DNA of 64,000 bases from Paraspadella gotoi. Lineage: Eukaryota; Chaetognatha. The stretch is from positions 26,692,278 through 26,756,277 of the forward strand of contig CM119267.1 in the NCBI GenBank assembly GCA_051294375.1, in the 5' to 3' direction. A model generated the notes under the pieces. It had not been told where the DNA came from. It did no database searches and saw nothing but the letters and a program-made list of their open reading frames with translations. Made by a program: the position numbers and the translations under genes. How positions within the stretch are numbered: the first letter of the stretch is position 1; each line of letters opens with the position of its first letter. Positions 1-10,400 of this stretch are shown here, piece after piece.

Positions 1-183
1 AAATGGAAAAAACCAAAAAATCTATTTCACTATTTGAACATCAATTACTCATGAGTGACTTGATTAAACTGGAAACCAATTTCGATGGGATCGTCTTAGT
101 GGAAATGAGTTTAAATCTATTAATTAATTATTCAATCAATTTATTTATAAATTATTTACTCAATCAAGTTATCGGCATTATCA

Positions 184-262
184 TATATAATTTATATATA
201 TATATAATATTATATATATATAATATATTATATATATAATATATATATTATACATATATATC
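184..262. repeat. (TA)n microsatellite
   Basis: A nearly pure TA/ATA tract of about 80 bases inside the first Helentron-like element. Confidence 0.9.
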
Positions 263-332
263 GTCACCATCATCGTCATCGTTGCTTTTGTCGTGGTCAG
301 TGACGAAAAGACCTAAAAACAAACATTTCGGA

Positions 333-620
333 TCAAATTACAGAAGGCTTCATTTCATAAAATGAGGTACCCCTTTTTTGTGACCAGAATCTGTTCCTAC
401 CAAACAACCTGATTGAATTTCATGAAATTTTACATTTAGAGTTCTAATGACGATATAAATGGAACTATCGAGGCATATTTTAATATTCAACCCCTGACAA
501 GAGATACAGGGCCCTGGGAGAGTATAAGTACAAAATATCAAAAATCTAACTTCGAGGCCTCTTGATTTTTTGATTTAGATATAAACTCATTACCAAGGAT
601 ATAAAAAACTAAAATTCGAT
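333..620 (-). repeat. Copy of the SINE-linked repeat tail
   Basis: Read on the minus strand, it ends in CCTCATTTTATGAAATGAAG and CCTTCTG, matching the 3' tail of the SINE at 4905-5172. The adjoining CCCCTTTTTTGTGACC run matches the rear of the SINE at 4232-4508. The tRNA-like head is missing. Confidence 0.5.
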
Positions 621-689
621 TGCCCAGTTGTCCCGTCCTCGCCTGTTCATAATACGACTGAAAGTCAAAAAATGCAAAAAAATCAAAAT

Positions 690-762
690 CGGAAGCCCCC
701 AAAGCCAACAGTGAGATGCCACATCCCAATGGGCATCACCGGCCACCCGGCTGTTGCCATAA
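690..762 (-). repeat. Fragment of the GC-rich repeat module seen at 2156 and 2646
   Basis: The reverse complement of this stretch (GGCAACAGCCGGGTGG.. to ..TTTGGGGGCTTCCG) matches the first 70 bases of the modules at 2156 and 2646. It is truncated. Confidence 0.65.
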
Positions 763-1036
763 TGCTTCTTTTTCTTTTTATTTTAAATGTAAATGCAAGA
801 TGTATTAATTAATCAAATAATTAATCAGTTAATTAATCAATTAGACAATCAATAATTAATTAGTCAATTAATCAATCAAAACAAACATTTCGGATCAAAT
901 TAATTAATTGCCTAATTAATTAAATAATTAACTTGAATAAATGAATTGTTCATTAATGAAATAATTAACTTCAATTAATTATGAATTACCGATAATAATC
1001 GTGGGCAGATCCGAAATTGTTTGCTCAAACTTGTTT

Positions 1037-1274
1037 TTATACTCGTAACGTTTCCGTTGCCATCGAAACGCGTTATTAAGTCATGTTCCTCGACATTGTT
1101 TACTCCACAAAATCTATGTCAAGTAAGTTATTGTATTTTGGGAATTTGGTTTGTATTGAGAAAAAAGCGCGGAATAAATGGCGATAATAAAAGTTTTTAG
1201 AAGGAAAAAAAATAATCAAAATTTTTCAAAAAACGAACGATCACGCAAGAGATCGTATAGACAGAGACAGACAC

Positions 1275-1308
<34 letters not shown>

Positions 1309-2155
1309 GAGAGAGAGAGAACGTTTTCTCGCAACGGAGCGCATTATTAGGTCACTTTCGTTTATATCGGTATCATGTTCCTAGACATTGTTTAGTAAAC
1401 AATGTTTACTCGTTGCCCCGCAACGGCCACGAAATCCAGGTCAAGAGAAAAAAGCGCGGATAAAATGGCGATAATAAAAGTTTTTAGAAGGAAAAAAAAT
1501 AATCAGAGAGAGAGAGAGAGAGAAGAGAGAAGCTGGACAGCCGCTGGACCGCCGCTGCAGAGCCGAACTCGTTTTATATATATGTTCTTCCAATATCTAT
1601 TCTCTTTCTCTCTTTCTTTCTTCTATCTCACTCACTCTATCTTTCTATTAGTTCTATCTCTCTCTCTCTCACGAGCTCTCTCATGCTTTCTATCGCCGCT
1701 GCAGAGCCGAATTCGTTTTATATATGTGTTGTCTTCCAATATCTTTTCACTTTCTCTCACTACTAACTTTTTCTTTCTTTCTTTCTATCTCACTCATTCT
1801 ATCTTTCTATTAGTCTTTTCTCTCTTCTCTCTCTCTCTTTCTCTTGTTTTTCTTTTCTCTCTTCCCCTTCTTTTCAAATTTTTCGTACAAAAAATAGAGA
1901 TTTCAGATTCCCCGTTCTTTATATACTTTTTCGAGTTAACAACTGATAAGAAATGCTTATATCTCGATTTTAAAAAAAAATCCTAGTGGATAAAAGTACC
2001 AAATATGCCCGGTCATTTTAAACCTGGTTAAACGAGTAATTGAAAGAATGAGGAAGTTTTCTACTTTTTCTAGTTAATTTATATAAGAAAATAAAAATAA
2101 TTCCTGCAATAGAGCTCTTCAATGAGAAAATCCACATCTCCTATAAAAATAATAA
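1037..2155. repeat. Intronic/intergenic repeat mosaic with a 60-bp direct repeat and GA/TC tracts
   Basis: A segment of about 60 bp containing GCGCGGA, ATGGCGATAATAAAAG and AGAAGGAAAAAAAATAATCA occurs at 1157-1218 and again at 1446-1505. An inverted relative lies near 59800-59860. GA tracts (1275-1320, 1505-1525) and TC-rich blocks (1595-1690, 1745-1870) account for the long low-complexity reading frames. No supported gene. Confidence 0.6.
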
Positions 2156-2903
2156 TGGTATGGCAACAGCCGGGTTGCCTGTGATGCCCATTGGGATGGG
2201 GCATCTCACTGTTGGCTTTGGGGGCTTCGACCCTCAGTGACGCCTCCAGTCACTGGCGCAGTTACCCTAGGACGGTTCTGCTTTGCCAACGCAGAGGAAG
2301 TCATTAGGACTGTGGATGGAACACTACGCCTGGATGGTGTGTTCCCCCTCTGAGCCAATGGATTTGGCTGACGGATGGTGGACGTGAGGCAGTGTGAATA
2401 TACCGCCACAGGATCCCCGGGCCAAGACATCACTCGGGTTCCTCAAGCCTGAGAGGTGTCTGACAAGACTGCTACCATAGTGGGAGAGAGAGAGAGAGAG
2501 CGCGAGTTGTGGGGGCATAGGCGTTTGTCGTAGCGTACCCAGGGGCATAGGCGTTTGTCATAAGCGTACCCGAAGTCGGCAGGGCATAGGCGTTTGTCGT
2601 AGCGTACCCTGAGAAGGTTGCGTGTTCGATAGTAGGGCTCACCACTTATGGCAACAGCCGGGTTGCCTGTGATGCCCATTGGGATGGGGCATCTCACTGT
2701 TGGCTTTGGGGGCTTCCGACCCTCAGTGACGCCTCCAGTCACTGGCGCGGTTACCCTAGGACGGTTCTCGCTTTGCCAACGCAGAGGGAAGTCATTAGGA
2801 CTGTGGATGGAACACTACGCCTGGGATGGTGTGTTCCCCCTCTTTATGAGCCAATGGATTTGGCTGACGGATGGTGGACGGGAGGCAGTGTGAATATACC
2901 GCC
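2156..2903 (+). repeat. Tandem pair of a GC-rich repeat module (about 250 bp each)
   Basis: Bases 2156-2405 and 2646-2903 are near-identical, from TATGGCAACAGCCGGGTTGC to ATATACCGCCAC. The spacer holds a GA tract and three copies of a 35-bp unit containing GGGCATAGGCGTTTGTCGTA, followed by GGTTGCGTGTTCGATAGTAG, which resembles a pol III B box. A related, more diverged composite lies at 55887-56625 with the same spacer logic. Probably a SINE-like family arranged in tandem. Confidence 0.65.
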
Positions 2904-2905
2904 AC

Positions 2906-3250
2906 AATGGCTTAATTTCGAATTAATACAAGGTAGCGAGAACACAAGATTTTTATTTAATATTTTTTTCTTACAAATTTGGTATCGAACGATAGGGAAT
3001 TCTTTTCGAGCGCTTCATGCAAAAAATCAGCAAAATCGACCCATGCAATCAAAAGATATCGCCTAAAACGTCACCCAAAAATCGCTTCCTCGCGTAATCA
3101 AGTCGTCCTAATTTAAGGATTTCGATTTTGATTCCATAAGAATTTGTACTACGAGCATGGTACGAGTAGAATGCTCGATTCCGGGCCCAAGATTCAATAA
3201 AGAAATGGAGTTTAGAAATTCGAAGGTCGACGAATCGGGAAAAAGCTCAT
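2906..3250 (+). repeat. Dispersed repeat fragment
   Basis: Contains the motif series AATTTGGTATCGAACGATAG, GCAAAATCGACC and ATCGCTTCCTCGCG, which resembles blocks at 12300-12545 (same sense) and 20585-20790 (opposite sense). No open reading frame of note. Confidence 0.4.
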
Positions 3251-3261
3251 GAATATTTTTA

Positions 3262-3355
3262 TCGAGCCATGACCGGCGAAGCCGGTTCAGGCTCTATAAT
3301 AATTTAGGACTGCTTCTTTGTGACGTAGTCGTCGTCGTCGCCGTCACGCTGTTTT
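3262..3355 (+). repeat. Repeat with CCGGCGAAGCCGG hairpin (copy 1)
   Basis: The stretch from the GGCGAAGCCGGTTCAGGCTC hairpin through TTTAGGACTGCTTCTTTGTG and a (GTC)n run recurs at 59474-59556 in the same orientation. The hairpin plus flanking identity suggests the end of one dispersed element. Confidence 0.6.
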
Positions 3356-4231
3356 ATGCAAAAATCTGTTCGAATTCTTCATTTTGTTAGGAAAAAGCAT
3401 TCAAGCTCTCGTTTAAATACTATTTCATCTTATTTATATTAGTATAAATATTAAAAACTATTTATATTTATATAATATATATTCTAAAAACTTTAATATT
3501 TAATTATTTATAATATTACAATAATAAAACGCTTAAAATTACGCGAATAAAGAGCGTCATCGTTATCTGACAAATTCGATCTTAAGCTAATTTGCATAAT
3601 TTAGGAGCCAGATTAAAATCGACCGGGATCTCTCATGTTGAAAATTTTAAATCGAATAAAAAGTGTTTTAAATTAAAGTATATATATGTGTGATCACTTG
3701 TGTAAACGTTTTTAAAAATCCGAATCCATCTTGATACACTACTAAAAATTCGTTGAAACAAAACAAATTGTTTTCCTCCCTAAAGTTATGTATTTATAAT
3801 CCGCGCTGGGGGGCCAAAAAAAAATAAAATTGTTTTCATTATTTTTTGAAATTTTTTAGTGGCCTCAGATACATTGACGTTTTAATCATATGAAAAAAAA
3901 ACATTTTAGAACTAAAATTGAAAAATTTTCAATAATTAAGCATAGTTTGAAGATGCATTGTTCATCATTTTACGTCCAATTTTCCCAAATTATTCCAAAA
4001 CTGACTTGAACTGCTGATGTTCATGAAGCTGAAAATTAAGTTAAACTAATATTTTTTGGTAATAAATACGTTTCTGTGGAAAAGTAAACGTCTATGCAAC
4101 TGTTCAAAACAAAAATAATATCTCGGCTCGGGGGTCAAATATTGAAATTCGCCTTGATAGTTCTATTTGTATTCACATAGGGATCGTTCATACTAAAGTT
4201 CAATAAATTTGATCCTGTAGTTTTCTCGGAA
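3356..4231. other. AT-rich stretch, nothing recognised
   Basis: Low-GC sequence with an ATTTATATT-rich block near 3420-3540. No coding frame, RNA gene or clear repeat border is visible. Confidence 0.5.
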
Positions 4232-4508
4232 CTTGTTTTGGTCACAAAAAAGGGGTGAAGTAGCATCCGTCTAGAATTTCTAAGACGCCAAGCTCTGTAA
4301 CTCGAGTACAAATGATAATTTGAAAGCGAGTTTTTGTCTTGTTATCGAGTACTCATATGGCTACTCCCCCTTCGGTAAGCCATTGCTCTACGACCACTTT
4401 TGGGACATAGCAGTTTATTGTAAAAATTGACCTTGAGTGGGATTCGAATCCTACCATTCCATTCCGCATCAAAGTCTTAGCTTTTAACTACTCAGCCATC
4501 ACATTATT
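4232..4508 (-). repeat. tRNA-derived SINE, copy A (minus)
   Basis: The minus strand begins near 4508 with GTGATGGCTGAGTAGTTAAA (A-box-like) and carries GGATTCGAATCCC (B-box-like) near 4440. A body shared with copy B on the plus strand follows: GTCGTAGAGCAATGGCTTAC, GAAGGGGGAGTAGCCATATG, then TACTCGAGTTACAGAGCTTG. The spacing is that of a tRNA-derived SINE head plus body. The head is too degenerate to be a tRNA gene. Confidence 0.65.
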
Positions 4509-4904
4509 TTTTGTTATGCCAACCAATTTCATTCTTTCATTCTCTCAATCATTAGCCCATTTTTTGAGAGAATTCTGTGAGAATTGTCGCTTATTCTCAT
4601 GCAAGCGGGCAAGTGTCTGATGTTTCGCATGTAACGAATTGTCTCATCGTGAGTCATCAAAAAAAAGTTGTATTGTAAAGGTTGAAACGTTTTAATTCTT
4701 TATAGAGATCTCTCGAAAACTTGTAAACACTTAATAAAACACAAGCAAAGTGAAAATGTTTCACGTCGTGGCTTAACAATGAGGCAACTGCCTCTGACTT
4801 TTTCAAAATTTCAAACAATAATGAATTTTTTGTTTCCCCGCAAAAAATAAAAGCGAACCTACAGCTTTATATAATTTAATTTGAACAACATTTTCTAGAA
4901 AATC

Positions 4905-5172
4905 ATTTGGCCGAGTGCTTAGCGTGCCGGATTTCATCATTACGAAGAGCTTGCAGGTTCAAATCTAGCCGAAGTTACTTTTTACCAGAAGTTTTGATGT
5001 CCCAAAATTGGTCGTAGAGCAATGGCTTACCGAAGGGGGAGTAGCCATATGTGTGCTAGATATCAAGACAAAAGCTCTCTTTAAAATTATCATTTGTACT
5101 CGAGTTATAGAGCTTGCCGTCTCAGAAATTTAGACGGATGCTACTGTACCTCATTTTATAATATGAAGCCTT
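4905..5172 (+). repeat. tRNA-derived SINE, copy B (plus)
   Basis: The head TTGGCCGAGTGCTTAGCGTG (A box, class II tRNA Ser/Leu-like) is followed by CAGGTTCAAATCTAGC (B box). The same body as copy A follows, ending in TACCTCATTTTATAATATGA and AGCCTTCTG. Copies A and B face away from each other across about 400 bp. It lies about 125 bp upstream of PIGN exon 1. Confidence 0.7.
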
Positions 5173-5189
5173 CTGTAATTAGTTTATTA

Positions 5190-5288
5190 ATTAAATAATT
5201 TAAATTATTATTTTAGTTTATGTAGTTTGTATTAATTAATTAATTAATGATCGTGGGCAGATCCGACATTGTTTGCTCAAACTTGTTT
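5190..5288 (+). mobile_element. Helentron-like element end abutting PIGN exon 1
   Basis: A TTAATTAATTAA spacer and GATCGTGGGCAGATCCGACA then TTGTTTGC and TCAAACTTGTTT are identical to the ends of the full copies at 26971 and 29534. The terminus is 5288; only ATTTTCAG separates it from exon 1. Only the terminal 100 bp or so is recognisable here. Confidence 0.75.
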
Positions 5289-5296
5289 ATTTTCAG

Positions 5297-5461
5297 CTCT
5301 ATTCCTGTTTTTCTTTGGTTCCTCGTTCTCCTCAACTCGAGCCTCGTCCGAGATTCACTCGTCCAAGTTTATCGCGAGGGACTCCTCGTCACAACGCTCG
5401 TCCTTTTCATCGGCGTCATCGGAGGAACCGAACTACTCGTCGCCTCATTCTTCTACAGGCA
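5297..5461 (+). CDS. PIGN: PIGN exon 1 of the visible set
   Basis: The acceptor ATTTTCAG ends at 5296, and one base completes the incoming codon. The exon reads from SIPVFLWFLVLL to LVASFFYR and holds two hydrophobic helices separated by a short polar segment (VRDSLVQVYREG). The 3' end is ambiguous: a GT donor after 5461 (CA|GTCAAG) or a GC donor after 5458 (CAG|GCAGTC). Both leave two bases, so both keep frame with exon 2 and differ by one codon. A transposon end lies 8 bp upstream of the exon. Confidence 0.85.
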
Positions 5462-7417
5462 GTCAAGCACTCGATCCAAATTAGACTTTGCTTCTTTAAC
5501 TTTATTTATTTAATTTCTTGTTCAGGGAGTTTTTATCAGTTTCGTTAGTCATTGTGGGTCTTTGGCCTTTGGTCACTTCTCTTCGCCAGGACGCGCCTGG
5601 TAAGTATCCTAAACTTTTAGTGAAAAGTCGCAAGATCGGGGATTTGCGACGATGACGCTACAATAAGGTTTCTAAATACCTTTACAATTTTAGTGGTTTT
5701 CAATGGAAATAGAAATCACGATTTAATTGTAAACACGAAATCGTTTATTTTATTATGTACATGGTGACAATTTTACAAATTAGTTGAGTAGAAAATATTA
5801 AAGTCATTTATGTGTTCAAATTTTATATTGATCAGTTAAGATATGCCTTGACAATGAGTGGAGAAAGTTGGCTTGTAAAATTGGGTTTCATTTTCCAACT
5901 CACTTTTTTTAGATTCAATTTTTTTTTCTTACTTTCAGTAAGTTTTCTAAAGAAATTTGAAATAAAATAATATTAATATTATTATCTTCTGAAAGCCCTT
6001 TCAAATTTAAAGAGAATGACGTAATTACAAATACTGTAGTATAAAATATAACCGGCCCAGCTTTAATTTAATTAGGATACTCAAAGGCAGTGATTTCTAT
6101 CGAGGAATTCAGCAGAACAAGTTTGAGCAAACAATGTCGGATCTGGCTACGATAATTAATTAATTAATTAATTAATCGATTAATTAATTAATTAATTTTA
6201 ATATGTAATAATTAATTTTAAATTTATATTCAACTTCATCATCGATGTCCTTAAAATTGGGTTAGGACAGTTATTAAATATGTTTTGTTTACATTTTATC
6301 AAAACAAACAAATATCCTTATTTTTATTTTTATGTCTCCTTGTCTCTCTCTCTCTCTCTCTCTCCTCTCTCTCACTTTTTATGCAATTGCTTTATGCTTT
6401 TAAGATTTTTTTAACTTGCATCATTTTTTCACATTAATTAATGAATTAGTTAACATAATTATTAATTAAAACATTTATTAGTAATCATTAATATTAAAGA
6501 TTCAAGTAAATGTACTTATGTTTTTTCCATCTAAACTCATTTTCACTGGCACAATTCCGTCAAAACTTTATATAATTATGATATATTAATAAATATTTAA
6601 AAGCTTCAGTGCAACAACCCAATGAACTAATTCAAAAAGTTACATTGAAAATCGATTTAGTAGTAGAAGGAAAAAAGAAATTTTTTTGAGAGAACTAGAA
6701 GTTATAAAAAGTGTTCAATTTTGGCTAGATATTAGGCCGGAACAGGTTGAAAACTAAAAGTTCTCTCAAATGGTTAATGGTTAATGGTTAAGCGACTATT
6801 AATAATATGAAAATGAAAAATAATTTTTAAAATTTTGCTATCAATTTTTTAGAGATTCTGATAGAGCTTTAAAAGTTAGATAAAGGTTATTAATACAACT
6901 TTTTTTTTTGTTTTATTAATGAAAAATTAAAAAAAATAAATTTCAGCCAATAATGATGATGATGATAATTTTTTAAGGTTTTTTCTATTTTTAACCAATT
7001 TATTGTCAAAATTTGAAAAAATATAGTACTAACTTTCATTAACTTTTTAAGCTCTACAAGAACCCGTTCTTAAAAAATCAAATTAAAAAAAATTTTTTTT
7101 GTCATTTGTTATATATTAATAAATATTTAAAAGCTTCAGTGCAACGACCCAATGAACTAATTCAAAAAGTTACATTGAAAATCGATTTAGTAGTAAAGAA
7201 AAAAAGAAATTTTTTTGAGAGAACTAGAAGTTATAAAAAGTGTTCAATTTTGGCCCGCCTTACTAGATATATTGCATGTGATTAACAATGTTATCGGAAT
7301 AATAATTTTATCAATTTTATGTATTTTGTAAGTATTTAATTATTTTTATTCAGTGAGTAAAATAACTTTTATATTCGCTAATTTTTATTTCGGACTCTCT
7401 CTCTTCTTTCTCTCTCT

Positions 7418-7458
<41 letters not shown>

Positions 7459-10400
7459 AATTGCAACGATCCTTATGCTCATTTTTTCAGCTCTCTCTCT
7501 CTCTCTCTCTTTGCAATTGCGACGATCCTATGCTCATTTTTCTGCTCTCTTTCTCTCTCTTTCTCAAGTAAATGTAACTTATATTTTTTCCATTTAAACT
7601 CATTTCCACTGGCACAATTCCGTCAAAACTTTATATCTCGCTTCTTCACACACTTTCCTACCGCTCACAAAATTTCATCTCAATCTATATTGGGTTAAAA
7701 TAAGTAAAAAGATTCAAGTAAATGTGACTCATATTTTTCATTTAAACTCATTTCCACCCGTACGTTCCACCAAAACTTTATATCTGTAGCATTTATCCCT
7801 AGCACCAATTAACTATTTATTAATTATTAAGGAACCAATTATTTAATCATCTTAGTTATTAAGTAATATACTTTACAAAATCTCTCAATTTAATATTATA
7901 ATTATAAATAGCATGTCAACATCGGGAATCGAACCCCGACTTAACGAACTACGAGCACCGCCTTAATCGATGTCGCCACTCGGCACGTTTTCGGAAACAC
8001 TCCCAACCTCGGATTTATTGGTGCTAAGGATAATCACATACAAGCATCGTTACACACATTTTTCTACCCCACACAAAAAATTTGAACTCAATCTATCCAT
8101 CCAATTATGATTAATTAGAGTACTTATTGGTTAAAATAATTAAAAATATTTTAGTAAATGCGGCTTATGTTTTTTCTTCTTAAACTCACACGATTCGTCG
8201 AAACTTTATATCCAGCTTTATCACACACTTTCCTACCCACACACAAAATTTCTTTCCAATCCAACCAGCCAATCACGAGTTATTGGAGCTTTTTGCTAAG
8301 GTGGGACTGATAATTATTTGATTTATTAATACATCCTGCATATACATTTAATATAAAAGGAAAAAAGAATCATAATCAATTAGTGAAACAGGTTTTTTGT
8401 TTTTTTACATTTAAACTCATTTCCACTCAAAAGATTCCATCGAAACTTGGTTTCCTGTTCAATCACACATTTTTCTACTCACATACAAAATTCCAGGTCA
8501 ATCGATAATTAAGTGGTAATAATTTAATCAACTTGCATAATTTTGTCCAATCATTTGGTTAACTGACATATTTGGTCTACTGACATAATTTGGTCAACTG
8601 ACATAATTTGATCAATTAAGATAATTTGGTCAACAGGCATAATTTGGTCAACTGGCATAATTTATCAACTGGCCTAATTTGGTCAACTAGCATAATTTGG
8701 TCAACTGGCAAGATTTGGTCAACTGGCATAATTTGGTCAACTGGCATGTTTGGTCAACAGGCATAATTTGGTCAACAGGCATAATTTGGTCAACTTGCAG
8801 AACTTGATCAACTTGCAGAATTTGGTCAACCTGCATAATTTGGTCAACTTTAAGAATTTGGTCAACTGGCATATTTTTGTCAATTGGCATAATTTGGTCA
8901 ATCAATCAATCAATCAATCAATCAGAGAGAGATAGAGAGAGAGAAACTTAAAAAATTCAAATAAATGTGTCTAATTTGAACTCTTTTCCACTCCTACGAT
9001 TCCATCAAAAATTTATATCCGCTTTATCACATACTTCCCTACCACACACAAAATTCCTTTCGATTTATCTATCAATTTTTAATAAACATAATAATTATGA
9101 GTAAATTTAAGTAAAAATACTTCAAGTAAATATGACTTTTGTTTTTTCCATTTTAACTCATTTCCACTCGCCACGATTCCATCGAAACTTTATATCCAGC
9201 TCAATCACACACTTCCTACCATCATACAAAATTTCAAGTCAATTGCCCTATTCACTATAGCAATTGGCGTTCAAATAGTGAAATATATTTTTTTGTTTTT
9301 TCCATTTAAACAATTTCCACTCGCACGATTCCCTCGAAACTTCATATCCATCTCAATCACACAGTTTCCTACCCACACACAAAATTTCATACCAATCCAT
9401 CCATACAATCACGAGTAATTGGAGTTTTTTGCTAAGGTGGGACGGACGGACGGACGGACATCGTTTTTTTTGTCATAAATTATCATAATTCGATGTTCTG
9501 ACATGATATAAGTGTGTGCCCGACAATATTGAGGGGGCGGACCGACGGACCGAAAAAGTGAGTTATAGAGTCGGGATCTGCTGATAAGCAGATCCGACTA
9601 AAAACCACTTTTTGCAATATTGCTAGAATATTACCAACAGAATTGATTAAATTTGAACCCTAAGACAAAGTGGGCTGGACTACGGATTAATTAAAATCAT
9701 CTGCTGCTTTTTCTAATCAAGAATCAATATAATTTTTGCAACTTTAAATAAAAAAAATTATGTCCATTTTGACTTTTGTCTTGAGATTTGAACGTCAAGA
9801 TCATTGAAGAAAAAATTTTTACTCCGGATTTCGGGTACTTCTTATCTTATCACTGAGTGGGTTCATTTGCCGTTGGTCATCCATTGTTTGCCTATGAATT
9901 AATTTTTAAATTGACTAGTAAAAAAATTACATTTTTACATTTTATTACAATTTGTTAAACGAAAATACTTCAAAATGTCCACAAATCTAATCAAATATTC
10001 CCTTTCAACGGTGCTTCTGGTACCTAAAAAATTAGGGCAAAAAATCTAATAGTTTTGCAGAAATTAAATTTTTAAGTCAACTTTAATTTGTGAGGATTTA
10101 TTTGAACTAAAACTCGGTTTTTGACTTATTTTATAGTTTTAATAGATGAGAAATATACTAAGGTTAATGAATTTAAAAAAACCGCATTCTTTTAATGTAA
10201 TGGAAAGCGTCAGTAATTTTTTTCCTCTCAATCGACAGGTTTTTGCGGAAAAAATTTCCGCAAAAATCTGTCAATTTTTTAAATCTGCTTGCCTACCAAA
10301 CTTTGAATAAAATCATACGCTACCCAAGATTTTTTTCTTACAATACATTTTAAAGATTTTTAAAATGAGTGAGAATGAAAAAAAGATAAGAGAAGAGAGA

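Larger units (their letters stand above)
1..1036 (+). mobile_element. Helentron-like element, 3' part, with internal insertions
   Basis: Bases 1-135 match the body of the complete copies at 26201 and 28786. Bases 759-1036 match their AT-rich tail and end in GCAGATCCGAAATTGTTTGC then TCAAACTTGTTT. Between them sits foreign material: a (TA)n tract, the tail of a SINE-linked repeat and a fragment of another repeat module. The hairpin end lies upstream of the window. No coding potential. Confidence 0.7.
6116..9604 (-). mobile_element. Long Helentron-like element (about 3.5 kb) with internal arrays
   Basis: On the minus strand it begins at about 9604 with TTTTTAGTCGGATCTGCTTA, whose GCAGATC stem partner gives a terminal hairpin. 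It continues with the GACGGACGGAC and GTGTGTGGGTAGG blocks typical of the family and ends at 6116 with GATCCGACATTGTTTGC and TCAAACTTGTTT. Inside are a 350-bp array of an 18-bp unit (8557-8910), (TC)n tracts at 6343-6375 and 7400-7520, and a tRNA-like segment. A near-duplicate occurs inside: 6583-6730 recurs at 7112-7255. No Rep/helicase coding region is visible, so it is probably non-autonomous. Confidence 0.7.

Noticed and set aside
4436-4978. Functional tRNA genes
   Set aside because: A and B boxes are recognisable, but the acceptor stems do not close and both are fused to a shared SINE body.
8557-8910. Possible CRISPR-like array
   Set aside because: Continuous tandem units with no unique spacers, in a eukaryotic intron.
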